A stretch of 35,383 bases of DNA from Burkholderiales bacterium (GCA_003577305.1 QEVL01000027.1:1-35383), one strand, 5' to 3'. Counted from the stretch's first letter, positions 1 through 10,504 are shown. Notes: generated by a model not told the origin, from the letters alone. Numbers and translations: made by a program.

Positions 1-8
1 AAATGCTC

Positions 9-28
9 GCCATATCGGCCGATATGGC
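9..28. repeat. 20-bp perfect palindrome
   Basis: The sequence GCCATATCGGCCGATATGGC is a perfect inverted repeat with no spacer. It lies in the 119 bases downstream of the ABC transporter ATPase gene, in which I can support no gene. There is no T-tract, so it does not look like an intrinsic terminator; an operator for a dimeric regulator of a gene beyond the window edge is one possibility. Function unknown. Confidence 0.6.
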
Positions 29-111
29 TGCGCTTTGCGCCTCGCCCGCGCGCTTCCTGGCGTGCCTTCCGGGCGCGGCCGATTGCTTCACACGTTCTGG
101 GCCGCCGGCGT

Positions 112-130
112 GCGGCGGTTCAGCCGCCGC
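112..130. other. GC hairpin overlapping the stop of the ABC ATPase gene
   Basis: GCGGCGG and CCGCCGC flank a TTCAG loop that contains the ATPase stop codon (minus-strand TGA at 122-120). No T-run follows on either strand, so it may stabilise the mRNA 3' end or act as a weak terminator, but this cannot be decided from sequence. The rest of 1-119 holds no supported gene. Confidence 0.35.
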
Positions 131-1259
131 AAGCCGGGGCGCCGTTCTCCGGGCTGAAAGTCACGATGTGGTCGGCATCGAAGCGCACGCCGATGCGCTC
201 GCCGACCGCGTGGTTGTGGTGGCTCGGCACCAGCGCGAGCAGCGTCTGGCCGCTGGCCAGGCGCAGCGTGTAGAGAAACTGCGCGCCGCGGAACGCCTTG
301 CGCACCACCTCGGCCTGCATCGGGCTGGCGTCGTCGTGCACCACGTCGTCGGGCCGCAGCAGCACGGTCACCTCGCCGTGCAGGTTCGCGCTGGCGCCGG
401 CGATCGCCTGGTCGGTGCGCGCGTGGATCGGCAGCGTGCCGAGTTCGAGGTGCACGAAGGTGTTGCCGTCGCGGTGCTCGAGCCGCCCGGGCAGGAAGGC
501 GCCGAGTCCGACGAAGTCGGCGACCTGCCGCGTCGCCGGCTGGTGGTAGAGCCGGTAGGGCGTGTCCCACTGCTGGATGCGTCCGGCATCCATGACGCCG
601 ACCCGGTCGGCCAGCGCGAACGCCTCGTACTGGTCGTGCGTGACCAGCAGCGCGGTCGTTCCGTGCCGCTCGAGGATCTCGCGCAGGTCGAGTGCGAGCC
701 GCTCGCGCAGGTCGGGATCGAGGTTCGAGAACGGCTCGTCGAGCAGCAGGATGGCCGGCGACGGAGCGAGTGCGCGCGCGAGCGCCACGCGCTGCTGCTG
801 GCCGCCGGACAGTTCGTGCGGAAAGCGCCGCCCGATGCCAGGCAGGCCGACCAGTTCGAGCATCGCGGCCACCCGCACGCCTCGCTCGGCCGCCGGCAGT
901 GCGCGCAGCCCGAACGCGACGTTGGCGGCCACGTCGAGATGCGGAAAGAGCGCGTAGTCCTGGAACACCACGCCGACCCCGCGCTGCTCGGGCTCGACCC
1001 ACGCGCGCGGCGAGGCGACGCAGCGGCTGCCGATGTGCACGGAGCCGTGGTCGGGTCGCACGAAACCGGCGATCGTGCGCAGCGCGGTGGTCTTGCCGCA
1101 GCCGGAAGCGCCGAGCAGGCAGCCGATCTCCCCGGGCTGCAGCCGGAACGCCAGTCCGTCGAGCACGCGGATCTCGCGCGCACCCTCGCGAAATGCCACG
1201 TGCAGGTCATCGACGCGCAGCGCGGCTGCGTCGGACGCCGCGGGCGGATTCGAAGCCAT
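120..1259 (-). CDS. ABC transporter ATP-binding protein, iron(III)/FbpC-like
   Basis: A 379-residue ATPase that would energise import through the neighbouring permease at the inner membrane. All ABC signatures are intact: Walker A GASGCGKTT (50-58), Q-loop in VVFQDYALFPHL (Q100), signature LSGGQ (150-154), Walker B LLLDEP (171-176) and the switch histidine in VTHD (H208). The phrase QDYALFPHLDV and a C-terminal TOBE-like region from about residue 235 are typical of the FbpC/PotA group that serves Fe3+ or polyamine uptake; pairing with a fused double permease favours iron. The ATG at 1259 gives the expected N-terminus. The gene is transcribed away from its permease partner, an uncommon arrangement, and no periplasmic binding protein gene is visible. 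Substrate is inferred, not shown. Confidence 0.9.
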   Translation of the reverse strand: MASNPPAASDAAALRVDDLHVAFREGAREIRVLDGLAFRLQPGEIGCLLGASGCGKTTALRTIAGFVRPDHGSVHIGSRCVASPRAWVEPEQRGVGVVFQDYALFPHLDVAANVAFGLRALPAAERGVRVAAMLELVGLPGIGRRFPHELSGGQQQRVALARALAPSPAILLLDEPFSNLDPDLRERLALDLREILERHGTTALLVTHDQYEAFALADRVGVMDAGRIQQWDTPYRLYHQPATRQVADFVGLGAFLPGRLEHRDGNTFVHLELGTLPIHARTDQAIAGASANLHGEVTVLLRPDDVVHDDASPMQAEVVRKAFRGAQFLYTLRLASGQTLLALVPSHHNHAVGERIGVRFDADHIVTFSPENGAPACGG

Positions 1260-1269
1260 TGCAAATACC

Positions 1270-1275
1270 TATAAT
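1270..1275 (+). promoter_or_regulatory. Candidate -10 box for the ABC permease gene
   Basis: A perfect TATAAT lies 33 bases before the GTG start at 1308, inside the 48-bp gap between the two divergent transporter genes. No good -35 match is seen at 16-18 bases spacing. On the other strand TACAAT (plus positions 1288-1293) could serve the ATPase gene, so the two promoters would overlap back to back. Confidence 0.45.
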
Positions 1276-1307
1276 TCCCGTTCCCGGATTGTAGTGCCAG
1301 ACATCCA

Positions 1308-3005
1308 GTGCCGAGCCGTCCGTCCACCCCGTCTTCCGCCCGCCGCTGGCTGCGCATCGATCCGTCGCTGGGTTTTTCCCCGAGGCTGCTCGCCTCGGGT
1401 TCGGTGCTCGCCGCGCTCGCGGTGGCCGCGCCGATCGCCGCCGTGCTCTGGCTGGCGTTCACGCCCGCGGACCCGCAGGAAACGGACACGCTCGGGCACC
1501 TGTTCGGCACGGTGTTGCCGTACTACACGCTCACCACCGCCAAGCTCGCCGCGACGGTGCTCGCCGTCGTGCTGTTGATCGGCGTTCGTGCCGGCTGGCT
1601 GGTGGCCGCCTGCGAGTTCCCGGGTCGGCGCGCGCTGTCGTGGATGCTGGTGCTGCCGCTGTCGACGCCGGCCTTCGTGATGGCTTATGCCTACACCGAT
1701 TTCCTCGCGAGCTTCGGTCCGTTGCAGACCGGACTGCGCCGGCTCACCGGCTGGGAGGTCGGCGACTACTGGTTTCCCGACATCCATTCCTGGCCGGCCG
1801 CCGGAGTGTTCCTCGGGCTGGCGCTGTATCCGTACGTCTACCTGCTCGCGCGCGCCGCGTTCGCCGACCGCAACCCCTCGCTCGCCGAAGCGGCGCGCTC
1901 GCTCGGCATGAGCCGGCGGCGCGTCTGGTGGCGCGTCACCTGGCCAGTAGCCAGGCCGGCAGTGGTCGCCGGTTGCGCGCTCGCGATGATGGAGACGCTG
2001 GCCGACTTCGGCACCGTGGCCTATTTTTCGGTCGACAGCTTCACCGCGGGCATCTATCGCGCCTGGCAGGGCATGGGCGACCGCGGCGGCGCGGCGCGCC
2101 TGTCGGCGATGCTCCTGACGATCGTGATCGTGGTGCTCGCAATCGAGCGCGGGCAGCGCGGGCGGATGCAGTTCTACGTGCGCAGTCCGCGGCCCGAACC
2201 GCGCCGGGCATTGCGCGGCGCAGCCGCCTGGCGCGCGACGCTCACCTGTGCGCTGCCGGTGGTGCTGGGCTTCGCGCTGCCGGCGATGCTGCTCGCCTGG
2301 GCGTGGCTCAGCGGCGGCAGTGCGCTCGACGCGCGCCTGCTGCGCTGGATCGGCAACACCGCGCTGCTGGCCGCCTGCGGCGCGGCGATCGTGCTGCCGG
2401 TGGCCCTGGTGGCGGCGTATTCGGCGCGGGTTGCATCGTCGCCTACGCTGCGCGCGGCGCTGCTGTTCTCCAACACGGGCTATGCGCTGCCCGGCGTGGT
2501 TCTCGGGGTGGGCCTGCTGATCCTGTCCGGGGCGGTGGACCGGATGCTGGAACCGCTCACCGGCTGGCTGGGCATGCCCGCGCTGCTGGCCGGAGGCAGC
2601 GTCGCCGCAGTGGTCTACGCGTATGCGGTGCGTTTCTTCTCGGTCGCCTACCAGGGCGTCGAGTCGGGTCTGGAGCGCATCAGCCCGTCGATGGACCACA
2701 GCGCGCGCAGCCTCGGGCGCCGCCCGCTCGAGGTGCTGCGCGAAGTGCACTGGCCGCTGATGCGCCGCAGCGTCGGCGCCGCTGCGCTGCTCGTGGCGAT
2801 CGACTGCCTGAAGGAGCTGCCGGCGACGCTGGTGCTGCGGCCGTTCGACTTCGATACGCTGGCGGTGATCACCTATCAGTTTGCCTCCGACGAGCGGCTC
2901 GCCGAGGCGGCGCTGCCGGCGCTGCTGATCGTGCTCGTCGGCGTGGTGCCGGTCGTCTGGCTGTCGCGCGTCGCGCTCTCGGAGCGACGCCGACCTGATG
3001 TATAA
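1308..3005 (+). CDS. Fused double-domain ABC transporter permease, iron(III)/FbpB-like
   Basis: A 565-residue inner-membrane permease with two MetI-like halves and roughly twelve hydrophobic segments, the architecture of FbpB/SfuB iron(III) permeases. Each half carries an EAA loop that docks on the ATPase: EAARSLGMSRRRVWWRV near residues 194-210, and HSARSLGRRPLEVL near 463-480. The start is taken as GTG at 1308, which keeps a short charged N-terminus before the first helix; it is the first usable start after the TATAAT at 1270. The ATPase partner is encoded divergently 48 bases away. The stop codon TAA lies inside the -10 hexamer of the following tRNA gene. Substrate (ferric iron versus another oxyanion or polyamine) is inferred from architecture only. 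Confidence 0.88.
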   Translation: MPSRPSTPSSARRWLRIDPSLGFSPRLLASGSVLAALAVAAPIAAVLWLAFTPADPQETDTLGHLFGTVLPYYTLTTAKLAATVLAVVLLIGVRAGWLVAACEFPGRRALSWMLVLPLSTPAFVMAYAYTDFLASFGPLQTGLRRLTGWEVGDYWFPDIHSWPAAGVFLGLALYPYVYLLARAAFADRNPSLAEAARSLGMSRRRVWWRVTWPVARPAVVAGCALAMMETLADFGTVAYFSVDSFTAGIYRAWQGMGDRGGAARLSAMLLTIVIVVLAIERGQRGRMQFYVRSPRPEPRRALRGAAAWRATLTCALPVVLGFALPAMLLAWAWLSGGSALDARLLRWIGNTALLAACGAAIVLPVALVAAYSARVASSPTLRAALLFSNTGYALPGVVLGVGLLILSGAVDRMLEPLTGWLGMPALLAGGSVAAVVYAYAVRFFSVAYQGVESGLERISPSMDHSARSLGRRPLEVLREVHWPLMRRSVGAAALLVAIDCLKELPATLVLRPFDFDTLAVITYQFASDERLAEAALPALLIVLVGVVPVVWLSRVALSERRRPDV

Positions 3006-3006
3006 T
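3001..3006 (+). promoter_or_regulatory. -10 box of the tRNA-Val gene
   Basis: TATAAT sits 11 bases before the mature tRNA 5' end, placing the transcription start near 3013. The permease stop TAA (3003-3005) is inside this hexamer. No convincing -35 box is seen around 2978-2983. Confidence 0.65.
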
Positions 3007-3017
3007 TTTTGTTTTCC

Positions 3018-3094
3018 AGGCGCGTAGCTCAGCTGGTTAGAGCACCACCTTGACATGGTGGGGGTCGTTGGTTCGAGTCCAATCGCGCCTACCA
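3018..3094 (+). tRNA. tRNA-Val (GAC anticodon)
   Basis: A 77-nt cloverleaf folds cleanly. The acceptor stem is AGGCGCG with CGCGCCU; the D stem is GCTC/GAGC; the anticodon stem CCACC/GGTGG encloses TTGACAT, giving anticodon GAC; the T arm is GTTGG-TTCGAGT-CCAAT. Discriminator A73 and an encoded CCA end the gene. It is followed by an intrinsic terminator and then thrS, the order seen in many betaproteobacteria. Confidence 0.97.
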
Positions 3095-3157
3095 GGACAC
3101 CGCGGCGCGTGCCGGCGCCGGCCGTCCGGCCCGACGGTCGCCACGGCACCCGTCAGG

Positions 3158-3184
3158 AAGTGCGGCCCGGCCGCACTTTTTGTT
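3158..3184 (+). terminator. Intrinsic terminator after tRNA-Val
   Basis: Stem GTGCGGC (3160-3166) pairs with GCCGCAC (3170-3176) around a CCG loop, extended by A-T pairs, and runs into TTTTTGTTT. It lies 38 bases before the thrS start, so it ends the tRNA transcript and could also modulate read-through into thrS. Confidence 0.85.
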
Positions 3185-3223
3185 TGCAGCGCGCGCCGCG
3201 TCGCCACCGAAGACTCGCCCGCC

Positions 3224-5143
3224 ATGGTCGTCATCACCCTGCCCGATGGATCGCAACGACGCTTCGACGCGCCGCCGACGGTGGCCGAGGTTGCGGCGTC
3301 GATCGGCGCCGGCCTGGCCAGGGCGGCGATCGCCGGCCGCGTCGACGGGCGCCTGGTCGACACCTCGCATCGCATCGAATCCGACGCCTCGCTGGCGATC
3401 GTCACCGAGCGCGATGCCGACGGCCTGGAGATCATCCGCCACTCCACCGCGCACCTGCTCGCCTACGCGGTGAAGTCGCTGTTTCCCGATGCGCAGGTCA
3501 CGATCGGGCCGGTGATCGAGAACGGCTTCTACTACGACTTCTCGTACAAGCGTCCGTTCACCCCCGAAGACCTCGCCGCGATCGAGGCGAAAATGGTCGA
3601 ACTCGCGAAGAAAGACGAACCGGTGGTGCGCGAACTCTGGGATCGCGACGAGGCGGTGAAGTTCTTCGAGTCGATCGGCGAGAAGTACAAGGCCGAGATC
3701 ATTGCGTCGATCCCGGCCGGCGAATCGATCACGCTCTACCGCGAAGGCGACTTCGTCGACCTGTGCCGCGGGCCGCACGTGCCCTCCACCGGGCGCCTGA
3801 AGGTGTTCAAGCTGATGAAGCTGGCCGGCGCCTACTGGCGCGGCGACTCGAACAACGAGATGCTCCAGCGCATCTACGGCACCGCCTGGACGAAGAAGGA
3901 AGACCAGGACGCGTACCTGCACATGCTCGAGGAGGCCGAGAAGCGCGACCACCGGCGGCTGGGACGCGAGCTCGACCTGTTCCACATGCAGGAAGAGGCG
4001 CCGGGGCTCGTCTTCTGGCATCCGAAGGGCTGGGCCATCTGGCAGCAGGTCGAGCAGTACATGCGGCAGGTCTATCGCGACTGCGGCTACCAGGAAGTGA
4101 AGGGGCCGCAGATCCTCGATCGCAGCCTGTGGGAGCGCACCGGCCACTGGCAGAACTATCGCGAGAACATGTTCACGACCGAGTCGGAGAACAGGCACTA
4201 CGCGCTCAAGCCGATGAACTGCCCGGGGCACGTGCAGATCTACAGGTCAGGCCTTCGTTCGTATCGCGACCTGCCGCTGCGCTACGGCGAATTCGGCCAG
4301 TGCCACCGAAACGAGCCGTCCGGGGCGCTGCACGGCATCATGCGGGTGCGCGGCTTCACGCAGGACGACGGCCACGTCTTCTGCACCGAAGACCAGATTC
4401 TCGACGAGTGCGTGGCGTTCACCGCGCAGCTGCAGGCCGTCTATCGCGACTTCGGTTTCGAACAGATCCTCTACAAGGTCGCCACCCGGCCCGAGAAGCG
4501 GGTGGGCAGCGACGAAGTCTGGGACCGCGCCGAGCAGGCGCTGATGGAGAGCCTGCGCCGGGCCGGATGCGAGTTCGGGATCTCGCCGGGCGAGGGGGCG
4601 TTCTACGGCCCGAAGATCGAATACACGCTGAAAGACGCGATCGGCCGCGAATGGCAGTGCGGCACGATGCAGGTCGACTTCAACATGGCCGGACGGCTGG
4701 GCGCCGAATACGTCGCCGACGACAACACCCGCCGGGTGCCGGTGATGCTGCACCGGGCGATCGTCGGCTCGCTCGAGCGCTTCATCGGCATCCTGATCGA
4801 GCACCATGCCGGCGCATTGCCGATGTGGCTGGCGCCGATCCAGGCGGTGGTGATGAACATCACCGACGCGCAGGCCGAGTACGCGTCGTCTGTTGCGGAA
4901 ACGTTGAGAAAACAAGGGTTTAGGGTAGAAGCCGATTTGCGGAACGAAAAAATCAACTATAAAATCCGCGAAAGCAGCCTGCAGAAGATCCCGTATCTCC
5001 TCGTCGTCGGCGACAAGGAACGGCAGGCTGGCAAGGTGGCCGTGCGCGCGCGCGGGGGGGCCGATCCGGGCGTCCTCGACGTCGGGGCGTTCGCGGCGCG
5101 ACTCTCCGAAGACGTCGCGCTCAAGCGATCCAACCCGCAATGA
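3224..5143 (+). CDS. thrS: Threonyl-tRNA synthetase
   Basis: A class II synthetase of 639 residues, the usual length for bacterial ThrRS, charging tRNA-Thr in the cytoplasm. The ATG at 3224 starts the N-terminal TGS domain ([10 protein letters not shown]...). The reading frame is open further upstream but that part runs through the tRNA gene, so it is excluded. The second domain has editing-site signatures HSTAHLLA and CRGPH. The catalytic core shows the zinc ligands in [21 protein letters not shown] and [14 protein letters not shown], and the C-terminal third is the anticodon-binding domain ([12 protein letters not shown] to the end). It heads the thrS-infC-rpmI-rplT-pheST translation block. 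No Shine-Dalgarno is obvious right before the ATG. Confidence 0.97.
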   Translation: MVVITLPDGSQRRFDAPPTVAEVAASIGAGLARAAIAGRVDGRLVDTSHRIESDASLAIVTERDADGLEIIRHSTAHLLAYAVKSLFPDAQVTIGPVIENGFYYDFSYKRPFTPEDLAAIEAKMVELAKKDEPVVRELWDRDEAVKFFESIGEKYKAEIIASIPAGESITLYREGDFVDLCRGPHVPSTGRLKVFKLMKLAGAYWRGDSNNEMLQRIYGTAWTKKEDQDAYLHMLEEAEKRDHRRLGRELDLFHMQEEAPGLVFWHPKGWAIWQQVEQYMRQVYRDCGYQEVKGPQILDRSLWERTGHWQNYRENMFTTESENRHYALKPMNCPGHVQIYRSGLRSYRDLPLRYGEFGQCHRNEPSGALHGIMRVRGFTQDDGHVFCTEDQILDECVAFTAQLQAVYRDFGFEQILYKVATRPEKRVGSDEVWDRAEQALMESLRRAGCEFGISPGEGAFYGPKIEYTLKDAIGREWQCGTMQVDFNMAGRLGAEYVADDNTRRVPVMLHRAIVGSLERFIGILIEHHAGALPMWLAPIQAVVMNITDAQAEYASSVAETLRKQGFRVEADLRNEKINYKIRESSLQKIPYLLVVGDKERQAGKVAVRARGGADPGVLDVGAFAARLSEDVALKRSNPQ

Positions 5144-5158
5144 CCGGCGAGCCTGGCG

Positions 5159-5177
5159 TGCTTCGCGCAGCGAAGCA
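5159..5177 (+). other. Hairpin in the thrS-infC gap
   Basis: TGCTTCG and CGAAGCA form a perfect 7-bp stem around CGCAG, 65 bases before the infC start. No T-tract follows. It could shape the infC leader or protect the upstream mRNA end; the function is unknown. Confidence 0.4.
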
Positions 5178-5242
5178 TTCCGGCAAGCGGGTCGGCGTCG
5201 TCGCACGGCCGTTGTATTTGTTTTCTCGAAGGAGAACGCAGC

Positions 5243-5770
5243 ATCGCTACTGCTGAACGCGCGCATCGCATCAACGGCGAGATCAACGCGCCCGAGGTCC
5301 GCCTCGTGGGCGTGGAGAACGAGCCGCTCGGTATTGTCAGCCTGAGGGAGGCCATGCGCATGGCCGAAGAGGCCGAAGTCGACCTGGTCGAAATCGCGCC
5401 CCAGGCCAGTCCTCCCGTCTGCCGCCTGATGGACTACGGGAAGTTCAAGTACCAGGAGCAGAAACGGCAGCACGATGCCCGCCTGAAGCAGAAGGTCATC
5501 CAGGTCAAGGAGGTCAAGTTCCGGCCCGGTACCGACGAAGGCGACTACGCGGTGAAGTTGCGCAACCTGCGGCGCTTCCTCGAAGAGGGCGACAAGGCGA
5601 AGGTCACGTTGCGGTTTCGCGGGCGCGAGATGGCGCACCAGGAGTTCGGCGTGCGCCTGCTCGATCGGGTGCGCAACGACCTCGAGGAACTCGCGGTGGT
5701 CGAGCAGATGCCGCGCCTCGAAGGCCGGCAGATGATCATGGTGATCTCGCCAAGGAAGAAGAAGCAGTAG
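5243..5770 (+). CDS. infC: Translation initiation factor IF-3, ATC start codon
   Basis: IF-3 binds the 30S subunit, prevents premature 50S joining and inspects the start codon. The 175-residue frame begins at ATC 5243, eight bases after a clear AAGGAG (5229-5234), and encodes [15 protein letters not shown], the conserved IF-3 N-terminus. A conventional start (GTG 5306) would remove about 21 conserved residues and has no ribosome site. The N-domain covers about 1-75, then the lysine-rich linker ([15 protein letters not shown]), then the C-domain from about 90 with [17 protein letters not shown]. Non-canonical AUU/AUC starts are known in infC and underlie autoregulation, since IF-3 itself rejects such codons. 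The same control is likely here. It lies between thrS and rpmI, probably co-transcribed. Confidence 0.96.
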   Translation: MATAERAHRINGEINAPEVRLVGVENEPLGIVSLREAMRMAEEAEVDLVEIAPQASPPVCRLMDYGKFKYQEQKRQHDARLKQKVIQVKEVKFRPGTDEGDYAVKLRNLRRFLEEGDKAKVTLRFRGREMAHQEFGVRLLDRVRNDLEELAVVEQMPRLEGRQMIMVISPRKKKQ

Positions 5771-5778
5771 TGTCGAAC

Positions 5779-5840
5779 GGTGCCTGCGGGCACCACAGAA
5801 GCCAAGCGGGTTCCCGAAGTGCCGGCAGGTTGCCGGACAC
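5779..5840 (+). promoter_or_regulatory. Structured leader before rpmI (candidate L20 autoregulatory site)
   Basis: The 107-nt gap between infC and rpmI holds two hairpins. The first is GGTGCC-TGCG-GGCACC (5779-5794). The second is CCGGCA-GGT-TGCCGG (5822-5836), extended by GTG/CAC with one bulged A (5819-5840). In E. coli and Bacillus, L20 represses its own operon by binding leader RNA in front of rpmI-rplT; that the same happens here is inference from position and structure. Confidence 0.45.
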
Positions 5841-5877
5841 CCGACGCGGCACCAGAAGAGAAGGCAAGGGGGCCATC

Positions 5878-6075
5878 ATGCCCAAGATGAAGACCAAGAG
5901 GGGCGCTGCGAAGCGCTTCCGCGTGCGTGCCTCGGGCAGCGTGAAGCGGGCTCAGGCGTTCAAGCGCCACATCCTCACGAAGAAGACCACGAAGAACAAG
6001 CGCCAGTTGCGCGCCACCGCAAGCGTGCACGCCCGGGACGTCGAGTCCGTCAAGGCGATGCTGCCGTACGCCTGA
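5878..6075 (+). CDS. rpmI: 50S ribosomal protein L35
   Basis: A 65-residue, strongly basic protein starting [16 protein letters not shown], the hallmark of L35, and matching the family's usual length. The ATG at 5878 is chosen over upstream in-frame starts because it follows an AAGGGGG ribosome site by six bases and gives the conserved N-terminus. It lies ten bases before rplT, with which it is probably translationally coupled. The preceding 107-nt leader is structured and may be the L20 control site. Confidence 0.97.
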   Translation: MPKMKTKRGAAKRFRVRASGSVKRAQAFKRHILTKKTTKNKRQLRATASVHARDVESVKAMLPYA

Positions 6076-6085
6076 GGAGAGTGCC

Positions 6086-7631
<1,546 letters not shown>

Positions 7632-7646
7632 GGCGGAAGACCTCCC

Positions 7647-10049
7647 ATGCGTGTCCCGGAAAGCTGGCTGAGAAGCTTCGCGTCGCCCGACTGGTCGGGT
7701 GCGGAGATCGCCGACCGCCTCACGATGGCCGGACTCGAGGTCGAGGAGACGGGCACGGCGGCGCCGCCGTTTCGCGGCGTGGTCGTGGCCGAGGTGCGCA
7801 GCGTCGCGCGCCATCCGAACGCCGACAAGCTGTCGGTGTGCGAAGTCGACGTCGGCGAAGGCAGCCTGCGCACGATCGTCTGCGGCGCGCCGAACGTGGC
7901 AGCCGGCATGCGCGCGCCCTGCGCGCTGCCCGGTGCCGAGTTGCCTGCGGGCCTGGCGATCAGGCCAGTGACGATGCGTGGCGTCGAGAGCCACGGCATG
8001 CTGTGCTCGGCGCGCGAGCTCGGCCTGTCGGAAGACCACGGCGGCCTGCTGGTGCTCGGGGCCGACGCACCCGTGGGTGCCGACCTGCGCGAAGCGCTGG
8101 CGCTCGACGAACTGGTCTACACGCTCAAGCTCACCCCCAATCTCGCACACTGCATGAGCGTCTTCGGGGTGGCGCGCGAACTGTCGGCGATCTCCGGCGC
8201 GCCGCTGCGCGAACCGGTGTTCGAGCCGGCTCCGGTCGCGATCGACGACCGCCTGCCGCTACGGGTGGCGGCGCCAGACCTGTGCGGCCGCTTTTCCGGG
8301 CGCGTGATTCGCGGCGTCGATCCGAAAGCGCCCACTCCGGCGTGGATGCGCCAGCGGCTCGAACGCGCGGGCCAGCGCAGCATCTCGGCGCTGGTCGACA
8401 TCTCGAACTACGTGATGCTCGAACTCGGCCGGCCGTCACACGTCTTCGATCTCGATCGCATCGCGGGAGGCCTGGAAGTGCGCTGGGCGCGCGAGGGCGA
8501 GCGGCTCGAGCTGCTCAATGGCCAGACGGTGGAGCTCGCTGCCGACGTGGGCGTGATCGCCGATGCGAACCAGGTGGAGAGCCTGGCCGGCATCATGGGC
8601 GGGGAGTCCACCGCGGTGTCGGACGACACCCGCAACGTCTATCTGGAAGCGGCCTTCTGGTGGCCCGAGGCGATCGCCGGGCGTTCGCGCCGCTACAACT
8701 TCGCGACCGACGCGGGGGTGCGCTTCGAACGCGGCGTCGACGCAGCCTCGACGGTCGATCACCTCGAATACCTCACCCGTCTCATCCTCGGAATCTGCGG
8801 CGGACAGGCTGGGCCGGTCGACGACACGATCACCGCGCTGCCGGCGCGCGAACCGGTGAGCCTGCGCGTGGCGCGCGCGCGCAAGGTGATCGGCGTCGAC
8901 ATCCCCGAGGCCGCAATCGCTTCGATCTTCGAGCGGCTGCGGCTTGCGGCGCGGCACGAGGACGGCCGCTTCGTGGTCGAACCGCCGTCGTACCGCTTCG
9001 ACCTGCAGATCGAGGAAGACCTGATCGAAGAGGTGGCCCGCATCTGGGGCTACGAGCAGTTGCCGCTGCGCCCGCCGAAGAGCAGCGTCTCGATGCTGCC
9101 GATGCCCGAGACCCGGCGCACGATCGGCGCGCTGAAGCGGCTCGTGGCCGGGCGCGATTACCAGGAGGCGATCCACTACAGCTTCGTGGCCGGTGCGCTC
9201 GACCGGCAACTCACCGGCCGCGAGCCGATCCGCCTGCTCAACCCGATTGCGGCGCAGATGGACGTGATGCGCACCACGCTCTGGGGCGGACTGCTCGAGA
9301 GCTTGCGCTCGAACCTCAATCGCAAGGCATCGCGGGTGCGCCTGTTCGAGGTCGGCCGCGTCTTTTTCGCCGATGCCTCGGTCGCGGCCGGGCCCCAACA
9401 GGTGCACGGCGTCGCGCAACCGCGCCGGCTCGGGCTGCTGGCATTCGGTCCGCAACTCGACGAACAGTGGGGCGCGGCCGTGCGCAGGGTCGATTTCTTC
9501 GACGTCAAGGGCGACCTGGAGGCGATTGCCGGCCCGACGTTCGCGGTGGAACCGGCCGTGCACCCTGCGCTGCACCCCGGGCGCAGCGCCCGCGTGCTGC
9601 TCGGTGGGGTCGAGGCGGGGTGGCTCGGCGAACTCCATCCCGGGCTGGTCCAGGAACTGGAACTGCCGCAGCCCGCGATCGTCGCCGAACTCGATCTCGA
9701 CCCATTACTGGAACGAACCGTTCCGATTTATCGTGAGGTATCGAAGTTCCCGCCGGTCGTCCGCGACCTGTCGATCGTCGTCGACAGTGGTCGGCCGGTG
9801 TCCCAGGTGTTCGCCGAGATCGCCGAGGCGGTGGCCGGCGAACCAGCCGCGCAGATCGTGAAAGACGTCAGACTGTTCGACGAATATCGCGGTAAGGGAT
9901 TGGAAAATAAGGAAAAAAGCCTTGCCTTCCGGTTGTGGATGCAAGATACTCGTCGCACGCTGAGCGACGCCGAGGCGGCGGCTGCGGTCGATGCGATCGT
10001 CACCCGACTTGTGCGCACGATGCACGCCCGGCTGCGCTCCGGCTCCTGA
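7647..10049 (+). CDS. pheT: Phenylalanyl-tRNA synthetase beta subunit
   Basis: An 800-residue beta chain, normal for bacteria. It contains the EMAP-like tRNA-binding domain (about 38-150, with [14 protein letters not shown]), the B3/B4 editing domain (about 210-380, including [20 protein letters not shown]), the B5 domain (about 400-475), the catalytic-like region, and the C-terminal anticodon-binding FDX-ACB domain (about 705-800, starting [14 protein letters not shown]). It starts at ATG 7647, 15 bases after pheS. A short AT-rich patch (about 9895-9925) near the end stands out from the surrounding high-GC coding but is in a conserved stretch of the gene. Confidence 0.97.
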   Translation: MRVPESWLRSFASPDWSGAEIADRLTMAGLEVEETGTAAPPFRGVVVAEVRSVARHPNADKLSVCEVDVGEGSLRTIVCGAPNVAAGMRAPCALPGAELPAGLAIRPVTMRGVESHGMLCSARELGLSEDHGGLLVLGADAPVGADLREALALDELVYTLKLTPNLAHCMSVFGVARELSAISGAPLREPVFEPAPVAIDDRLPLRVAAPDLCGRFSGRVIRGVDPKAPTPAWMRQRLERAGQRSISALVDISNYVMLELGRPSHVFDLDRIAGGLEVRWAREGERLELLNGQTVELAADVGVIADANQVESLAGIMGGESTAVSDDTRNVYLEAAFWWPEAIAGRSRRYNFATDAGVRFERGVDAASTVDHLEYLTRLILGICGGQAGPVDDTITALPAREPVSLRVARARKVIGVDIPEAAIASIFERLRLAARHEDGRFVVEPPSYRFDLQIEEDLIEEVARIWGYEQLPLRPPKSSVSMLPMPETRRTIGALKRLVAGRDYQEAIHYSFVAGALDRQLTGREPIRLLNPIAAQMDVMRTTLWGGLLESLRSNLNRKASRVRLFEVGRVFFADASVAAGPQQVHGVAQPRRLGLLAFGPQLDEQWGAAVRRVDFFDVKGDLEAIAGPTFAVEPAVHPALHPGRSARVLLGGVEAGWLGELHPGLVQELELPQPAIVAELDLDPLLERTVPIYREVSKFPPVVRDLSIVVDSGRPVSQVFAEIAEAVAGEPAAQIVKDVRLFDEYRGKGLENKEKSLAFRLWMQDTRRTLSDAEAAAAVDAIVTRLVRTMHARLRSGS

Positions 10050-10078
10050 TTCCCGACGACGTCGGGCATGCGGATTCG

Positions 10079-10504
10079 ATGCAAGTGGCGGACACGATGA
10101 CCCAGTATGGTCCGGCGGCGCGCGATTCTCTGGTCGAGGTGCGCCGGGAGCCCGAGTCGGGCGTGGCGCACGCCGTCGAGCGCCTTGCCGGGCCCGCGCC
10201 GGTGACGGAGGCGCTCACGCTGACGAAAGCCGAGCTCGCCGAAATGCTGTTCGAGCGGGTCGGACTGAACAAGCGCGAAGCCAAGGACATGGTCGAGACC
10301 TTCTTCGACGAGATCCGCGACGCGCTCGAGCGCGGCGAGAGCGTCAAGCTCTCGGGCTTCGGCAACTTCCAGTTGCGCGACAAGCCGCAGCGACCGGGGC
10401 GCAACCCCAAGACCGGCGAAGAAATCCCGATTTCGGCCCGACGGGTGGTCACCTTTCACGCCAGTCAGAAGCTGAAGTCGCAGATCGAGGAGGCGGGCCG
10501 CTGA
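10079..10504 (+). CDS. ihfA: Integration host factor alpha subunit
   Basis: A DNA-bending protein that pairs with IhfB and acts in recombination, transcription and nucleoid structure. The core from [20 protein letters not shown] to the end is classic IHF-alpha, with the DNA-inserting arm [18 protein letters not shown]. The core alone is about 100 residues, as in E. coli. Here an upstream in-frame ATG (10079, or 10097) adds an N-terminal tail of 35-41 residues that is acidic and Ala-rich; as I recall, Burkholderia IhfA proteins also carry such a tail. No start has a clear ribosome site; GTG 10202 would give the short form. The position after pheT and before a MerR gene is the standard betaproteobacterial order. 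Confidence 0.92.
   Translation: MQVADTMTQYGPAARDSLVEVRREPESGVAHAVERLAGPAPVTEALTLTKAELAEMLFERVGLNKREAKDMVETFFDEIRDALERGESVKLSGFGNFQLRDKPQRPGRNPKTGEEIPISARRVVTFHASQKLKSQIEEAGR

Noticed and set aside
3..1274. Long plus-strand open frame opposite the ABC ATPase gene
   Set aside because: It mirrors a gene with all ABC motifs intact, has Arg/Ala/Gly/His-rich shadow composition and no ribosome site.
3050..3223. Upstream extension of thrS
   Set aside because: It would place the start inside tRNA-Val and cross an intrinsic terminator; the TGS domain begins exactly at ATG 3224.
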